NCBI GenBank assembly: GCA_032173675.1
Contig: JAVKPL010003392.1
Location: 62,001 to 126,000, forward strand
DNA length: 64,000 bases
DNA from: Gastrolobium villosum
Lineage: Eukaryota > Streptophyta > Magnoliopsida > Fabales > Fabaceae
Direction: 5' to 3'
The notes beneath the pieces are model-generated. The model saw only the letters and a list, made by a program, of their open reading frames with translations, was not told where the DNA came from and made no database searches. Made by a program: the position numbers and the translations under genes. Shown here piece by piece: positions 58,736 to 64,000 of this stretch (within the stretch, counting starts at the first letter, position 1; every line of letters begins with the position of its first letter).

Positions 58736-60142
58736 ATGGATTCTGGTAATAGTGGAAGTATCTCTTCTAGTGGTGATGAAGAATATGATTCACGGGCTGA
58801 TCACACAGTACTCTCTTCATCACCCTTCCTCAATAATAATCCTACCCAATTTGGTTCCATCTCACACCCACAATCTTCCCTTGTTTCTTCTCATCATCAT
58901 CACCATCCCTCTTTGTTTGATCTTTCATCAAGCTACCTCCACAGTACACTCTCTCACTCCCAACCAAACTCAAATCCAAATTCTTTTCTAAATTTGGATA
59001 CTGGTACTACTACTCATCAAGGCAGAAGATCCGAACCCGATTGCACCGATCCAGCAGGAGTTTCATCATCATCACCAACAGCATCAGGGATAAACCAATA
59101 TTTGTTTTCTCCACAAGGCCTTCACCAAGGTGCCACGGACCCATCATCACTTCAATTACGCTCAGTCCATGATGACAATGCAAGAGTGCTTTCATCACCA
59201 ACCAATGCAGCACGCAACTCAAAGAAACGAACCAGAGCTTCAAGAAGAGCACCAACAACAGTTCTCACCACCGACACCTCCAATTTCAGAGCCATGGTTC
59301 AAGAGTTCACTGGAATCCCTGCACCACCCTTCTCAGGCTCATCTTACTCTCGCAGGCTCGATCTTCTCACGGCCTCATCCTCCTTGAGGTCAAGTTCCTC
59401 TCACTTGGAGACAACGGGTTCTTTTTACCCTCTCCGTCCTTCACCACAAAAGCTTCATCATCATCCAAACCCGTTTCTGTTATCTTCCTCATCACCTTCT
59501 CCTTCAACGTTGTTGCACAGTAATATGGTTGATGCTATAGCATCCACAACAACAAATATTACTTCCTCTGCCACTACCAACAACTCCTCATCTAGTAACT
59601 CCATTAACTACCAACTACCTCCTGATCTTGGTCTACCCTATCACCACCAACAAAGCATCATGCTAGGCATGCAAAATCATCAACCTATTCTCACATTCAA
59701 CCCTACACAACAACCTCTTCATCCTTTTGGCAACCATCTCCCTGCAGGATTTAGTGCTGCAAAGTCCCAACAACCAAGTTTGTCCGTACCATCGCTTGAG
59801 GATCTTGGTATGAGTCATGGCCAAGTGAATAATGCGCATCTTGTTGCTGGTGGTGTATCGGTTCCAACGGGTCATGGCCATGTAAGTACTTCTGAGGGCA
59901 TGTCTATGAAGAGTGCCAGCGATGATGGAAGCATAGTTGGAGGACCGAATGGTGGAGGTAGGAGAGATCCGTTAAGATTCTTGGATGGGAGTTATGGTAA
60001 AGTTGCTTCAGCTGGTAGCTGCAAGCTGAACTTTTCAGCTTCTGCTTCAAGCAACTTGAACCATGAGAAGAGTACCTTAGAGAATAACTCTACTAGAGGA
60101 GGTGAAGGTAACGTTGATTCGTGGATTTGTTCTTCTGATTAG
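58736..60142 (+). CDS. VQ-motif protein, single exon, complete
   Basis: VQ proteins are plant nuclear co-regulators that bind WRKY transcription factors through the VQ core and are often MAP-kinase substrates. The product is 468 aa. The core FRAMVQEFTG lies at residues 184-193 and fits FxxxVQxhTG with the invariant Val-Gln at 188-189. Just before it is a basic stretch, NSKKRTRASRRAP (about 161-173), a likely nuclear localisation signal, then TVLTTDTSN. The N-terminus MDSGNSGSISSSGDEEYDSR and the C-terminal end DSWICSSD match a conserved long-VQ subgroup. The rest is Ser/His/Asn/Pro-rich and probably disordered, with several Ser-Pro sites. The ATG at 58736 is chosen because the frame upstream has no ATG and the sequence MDSGNSGS is the conserved start. 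No introns in the coding part, as in most dicot VQ genes. The specific paralogue is not assigned. Confidence 0.95.
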   Translation: MDSGNSGSISSSGDEEYDSRADHTVLSSSPFLNNNPTQFGSISHPQSSLVSSHHHHHPSLFDLSSSYLHSTLSHSQPNSNPNSFLNLDTGTTTHQGRRSEPDCTDPAGVSSSSPTASGINQYLFSPQGLHQGATDPSSLQLRSVHDDNARVLSSPTNAARNSKKRTRASRRAPTTVLTTDTSNFRAMVQEFTGIPAPPFSGSSYSRRLDLLTASSSLRSSSSHLETTGSFYPLRPSPQKLHHHPNPFLLSSSSPSPSTLLHSNMVDAIASTTTNITSSATTNNSSSSNSINYQLPPDLGLPYHHQQSIMLGMQNHQPILTFNPTQQPLHPFGNHLPAGFSAAKSQQPSLSVPSLEDLGMSHGQVNNAHLVAGGVSVPTGHGHVSTSEGMSMKSASDDGSIVGGPNGGGRRDPLRFLDGSYGKVASAGSCKLNFSASASSNLNHEKSTLENNSTRGGEGNVDSWICSSD

Positions 60143-60517
60143 ACTGAACCGGTACAGAACTTGTTATCATTACATGGTAGAATATATGACGCTGCAATGA
60201 ATTAAGATCGTGATCATCATGATGTTGATGATAGTGGTGTTGGTGGTTAGAATTTGCAGCTAACATCTTCCTCTTTCTTTCTTTTTTCTTTTCTTTTTTT
60301 TTTTACCCCTTTTTATTTTATATTAAACATTTTGACAATGTCGAAATCGTAAGTAGCTAGTATGAAATTAATTTAATCATGTATGATATATATGTAAATT
60401 AAATACTCCTTTAATTTATATATACTCGATGACCAAATGATCTTTAATATTATTGCAGAAATGCTTGTTCGATCTCGGCATATGATTGTACGTTTGATTA
60501 GCATTTTATAATGATAT
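60143..60517 (+). other. 3' flank of the VQ gene
   Basis: Contains a gatgttgatgatagtgg-rich stretch, a long T run near 60290-60303, and AT-rich sequence. Probably holds the 3' UTR. No further gene. Confidence 0.45.
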
Positions 60518-61167
60518 CAAGGGCGGAGACAGGGGGAGGCTAGGGTGGGCGGCCGCCCCCCTCCCCTCCAAAAAAAAAAAATTAATGCAGTTGAAGGCCA
60601 AACATATTACTGTTAAATGTGTTTCTTTTGGAAGTTCTGATTTGAAATCTAAGTTGAAATTTGTCTCCACTTCACCTAATGTGTATGTGTTATGTGTAAC
60701 CTTTTCTGCATTTTCTTTTTTATTTTCATATGCTATGTTTTGGTTAATGAAAGCTTTGGCCTTTTTGTCACCCTTTTGCTCTCTTTTCATTTGCATCGTT
60801 GTGTTTCTCTTTGTGTAGAGATTTCATATAGAGAAAATGAGTTTGCTCTAACTTAAAAGATTCACTTTTTGGGCAACTTGATTGCAGTCTTTTACTTTAT
60901 TTATTTTTTAAAAAATATAATTAAAAGCATTGTTTTAGTTAAGATACTCTTTTTTTTAATTATTGTTTTAAACTACTTTTTATGTCTGTTGGACCCGACC
61001 AATAGTATATTTCTTTTAGTGTTTCAAATGTTGTTAAATGTTAATATTTTGGTAAGAAATTACCTAAATGAGTTCCTATGAGGTCAATAGGTAAACTAAA
61101 TAGTTGTATTATGCAAGATAAAAATTTAATTTTCGCCCCCTCCCCTCCAATCCTGGCTCCGCCATTG
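60518..61167. mobile_element. Non-autonomous hAT element, family H4
   Basis: A 650-bp element flanked by the perfect 8-bp TSD aatgatat (60510-60517 and 61168-61175). The tips caagggcggagacagg and cctggctccgccattg are inverted repeats (13 of 16 paired). Next to each tip lies a cccctcccctcc tract. The interior holds only short frames. The CAGNGGCGGA-type terminus is shared with 10980-12036 and resembles the left end at 28281. It is 375 bp downstream of the VQ stop codon. Confidence 0.93.
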
Positions 61168-61639
61168 AATGATATTGACTATAGTAAGGATGATGATAAT
61201 TTTATTAAGAGCATATATATTTTATGCTATTATTATTGGGATAAAAACCGTTGGGAATCATTATTTATACGTTGCAAGGTTATTCCCATGGAAGAATAAG
61301 AAGTCTTTTATCAAATTTTAGTAGTAGATTTACTTGTATTTAATGGTTCACATATTTAATAAATCAGAATTGTTAGATATAAATAAAATCAATGATTCAA
61401 ATTAAAATTATAATTTACATCGATATAAAATAATCTTCATCCCATTAATAAATAGTTAATAGCTAAAACGAATCTGGCGATAAAATCTACGATACTAAGA
61501 AAAACTGTTCCTCGTACGAACCCTTGTCTAGTGCATGCTTGCAACAAGAAAACATTAAGAAGCATACTATTTATAAAGAAATAAGTCGGTGAGTGGCTGA
61601 AATGCTGAATGCTGCCATCAACTATGAGCATCATCGATT

Positions 61640-61644
<5 letters not shown>

Positions 61645-61683
<39 letters not shown>
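61645..61683. repeat. GA microsatellite
   Basis: About nineteen AG units without interruption. Likely polymorphic. Confidence 0.97.
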
Positions 61684-61687
<4 letters not shown>

Positions 61688-62121
61688 AAGATAGTGTTTG
61701 CATTTTGCAAAGTTGCAGGCCGTTCAAGCGGAGACCTCTCCTTGTCTGTCGGGTTCGAGTAATTGTTGTCCGAAGGTAGAACGATTGGGCACTTATTCTC
61801 TCTATGGTACTTCTGAAATTTTCCTTAGGCTGTACCTAACTTTTGTCTTCCTCTTTCCTTCTGTTCTGTTTCTACTACATCTTACGTGGCGCTCCATTAT
61901 GAACTCATCCATTTTATTTATTTTTGGTTAACCTAATACTAAGTATATCTTTAGTTGAGTTTGTTCCGGTCAGTATTCCTATAAATTTTGACTTTTTGAG
62001 TTTGCTCACACTATAGGTCTAATTCGGAATGCGGGGCATGTTAGAGATGTGGCATGTGGAATTAATCCGAGACACTTTTTTTTCCACCTACTTAGCTCTA
62101 TTATTATCCCAAAAGTGACAT

Positions 62122-62184
62122 CTGGAATCGAACCAAGACATTTTTCTTTTCACTTACTCACCTCAGTATTATCAACTAAGTTAT
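62122..62184 (-). mobile_element. SINE-like fragment
   Basis: On the minus strand taacttagttgataa (A-box-like) and tggttcgattcca (a good B box) stand about 40 bp apart. The sequence between and around does not fold as a tRNA. A second, diverged aattaatccgagacac segment at 62060 may be a partial duplicate. Confidence 0.45.
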
Positions 62185-64000
62185 CACCATTTGGTGAAGT
62201 CATCTAGGACAAAATTTGTGGTTATAGTTCTGTTGTTAACTCTAATGCTTGGGTTTTGTGTTTTTATGTTTAAATTCTCCGTACACTCTTCTAGGACAAA
62301 ATTTGTGGTGGCTTTGTGCTACTTTTTAGATATCATCATAAACGGATGATATTAATTTCCCCGCAAAATAAAATTCCACTAATTGATGAAAGATATATTC
62401 TATTGTACGTCTCCATGTTACTACCCGTTCCTTGATTTCATTTTCTCTTACTTTTCAACAACGAATGATATTTTCTAGTGGAGCAATTAGTGGCAAGATT
62501 AGTGGCTTCTTTTACTAGCCGCAATCATAAAACTTCACATTCTTCAACAATATATCCATGCTTCTCAAAACTGTTAGATCTACATTATTCGAAATGGATC
62601 CGTGTTAGAAATAATCCAACTTTGATTGTTTACGTACAAAGTTTGAATTTCCCAAAAAGAAATATACGTATTTTATTAAAATGTCATATATACGAACCAT
62701 CAATAATACAACATGTAATTTCATTAGCAAAGAATCCGTTTATAAGATTATAAACGTGTTTTATATGAATTTCATTCATAAAATTCTTTCCATTCTAATC
62801 CATATATATACAGAGAGTATAAAGATATCAATTATTTGGAAATTGGCGTTTCCTTCATAGTTAGTCGTATTTTACATTTTAAATTATTATTATCAAGTGT
62901 CAGCTAATTTTATCTGGAGTATTAAAAGAGTCATGTGAAGAATAGTATATTTTTTTATGATAAAGTAGTCGTCTACAATCTTTTTTAAATATAGCTGTTG
63001 CTGTAACTTTTTTTTTTTTGGTATGCTAGAACTTTTAGTTCCCAGCTTTATAGTTTTTAAACATAGTTGCGTGACTGAACCCCAAAAAAAAATGTTAACC
63101 TAAACGAAATAGATTCACCTAATCATGTTTATTGGAGAAACGCCAAGAAAAAAATTAGTAGAATAAATTTATGCTTAAAAAATAATTTCCCTCAAAACAA
63201 GTTACTTAACTTATCTAGATGGATCGATAATGACATATATTGACAAAGACCTTATTTTTTTTCTATATACATTGTTTTACTTTTTTTCTAAATGTGAAAA
63301 TGTAGATAACACATCAAATAAGAAAAAAGAAAATGTATGTATTTATGCTCAGTACAAAATAAGGTCGTTGCTTGATTTTAAGTATTAACAGAACTCGACC
63401 TTCTCGCCTAATTCTCCATTTGGTGAACTTTAATTAGAATTATTGAATTTGAGTACACCGTGACTTTTTCTTTTATGAGTCTTTTTTTTTTTCTTCAAAA
63501 AAGAAAAAGTATTAAAATAATTTAAAATTGTTTAACATCCGCCACTAGCACAAGTGTCATGCATAGAGCCCGTCAATAACGGAATATTTTCACAAATTCA
63601 TTCAATTTCTACCGCGCATTTCTAAATTATTAGACAACGCATTTTTATATTGGTGAACATCGATATTTTGATCAATTATGCATGCTTTTGTGGTCCCTTA
63701 TTGTGTACAAATGAAGTTAACAGTTAAATAATACAACACTTACGGATGCCATAAATAGACAAACAATATAAAGTACAAAGATTCAACACGCATAATAAAC
63801 AGCTATAATTGGCAGGAGTGTCAATAAACCCCAAAGATTGTGATCCACACACGCCCCCGTTATTATTATTTTCTTCTTCTTCTTCTTTTTTTTTTTGGAA
63901 ATTTTTTTTTCTTATTCTTGGAAACCAGAAAAAGAGAAACGATTAAAGGTAGCTTGAATTAATAGATAATGTATAAAATGATTGTGATATTAGTGGGTGC

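Larger units (their letters stand above)
61176..64000. other. Intergenic to the window edge, no supported gene
   Basis: Includes the GA microsatellite and a SINE-like fragment listed separately. A 91-codon frame at 62478-62753 begins with GTG, has no recognisable domain, and is rejected as a gene. The final 200 bp contain a cttcttcttctt run. Confidence 0.4.

Noticed and set aside
58752..59881. Several frames overlapping the VQ gene in other phases and strand
   Set aside because: They are by-products of the Ser/His-rich codon pattern in the real VQ reading frame.
62478..62753. 91-codon open frame on the plus strand
   Set aside because: It starts with GTG, has no recognisable domain, and lies in AT-rich spacer without promoter or splice context.

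Overview
The window is nuclear DNA of a flowering plant, almost certainly a eudicot. It is AT-rich and sparse in genes. The genes have GT-AG introns, plant-specific protein families are present, and the spaces between genes are packed with plant-type transposable-element debris. No plastid, mitochondrial, bacterial, rRNA or convincing tRNA sequence is seen. Species cannot be told from the sequence alone.

Three protein-coding genes can be supported. (1) A complete 10-exon trehalose-6-phosphate phosphatase gene on the minus strand (6256 to 3870; 376 aa after splicing), with all HAD phosphatase motifs intact. (2) A complete 7-exon TTL gene (tetratricopeptide-repeat thioredoxin-like scaffold) on the minus strand (37301 to 33874; 707 aa). 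Its thioredoxin-like domain has no catalytic cysteines, as is known for this family. (3) A single-exon VQ-motif protein gene on the plus strand (58736 to 60142; 468 aa). The three genes are far apart and no joint pathway or operon-like logic links them.

The rest is mobile-element territory. Target-site duplications (TSDs) read directly from the sequence give this layout. At least seven families of small non-autonomous elements have 9-bp TSDs (Mutator/MULE type; called M1 to M7 here): M1 at 1790, 2369, 15959 and 23323; M2 at 14382, 37631 and 46473; M3 at 11311, 12560, 19556 and 34146; M4 at 9918, 31733, 40014, 40197 and 43305; M5 at 37860 and 43429; M6 at 12898, 16916, 17748 and 39784; M7 at 39031. 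hAT-type elements with 8-bp TSDs lie at 659, 10980, 42744, 44237 and 60518. A degraded hAT transposase of the TTF zinc-finger type is at 29120-30290. Other elements are a CACTA-like element (27106-28206), two miniature LTR retrotransposons (14660 and 53617), a solo LTR (33219-33569), a LINE RNase H remnant (24604-24942) and several SINE-like fragments.

The most notable structures are a three-element head-to-tail pile-up at 39784-40369 that reuses nearly the same target, an M5 element nested inside an M4 element at 43305-43660, a 329-bp near-perfect hairpin element (39031-39359), and an M3 insertion inside an intron of the TTL gene. Nothing resembling a new multi-gene system was found. The novelty, if any, is in the organisation of the small-element families.
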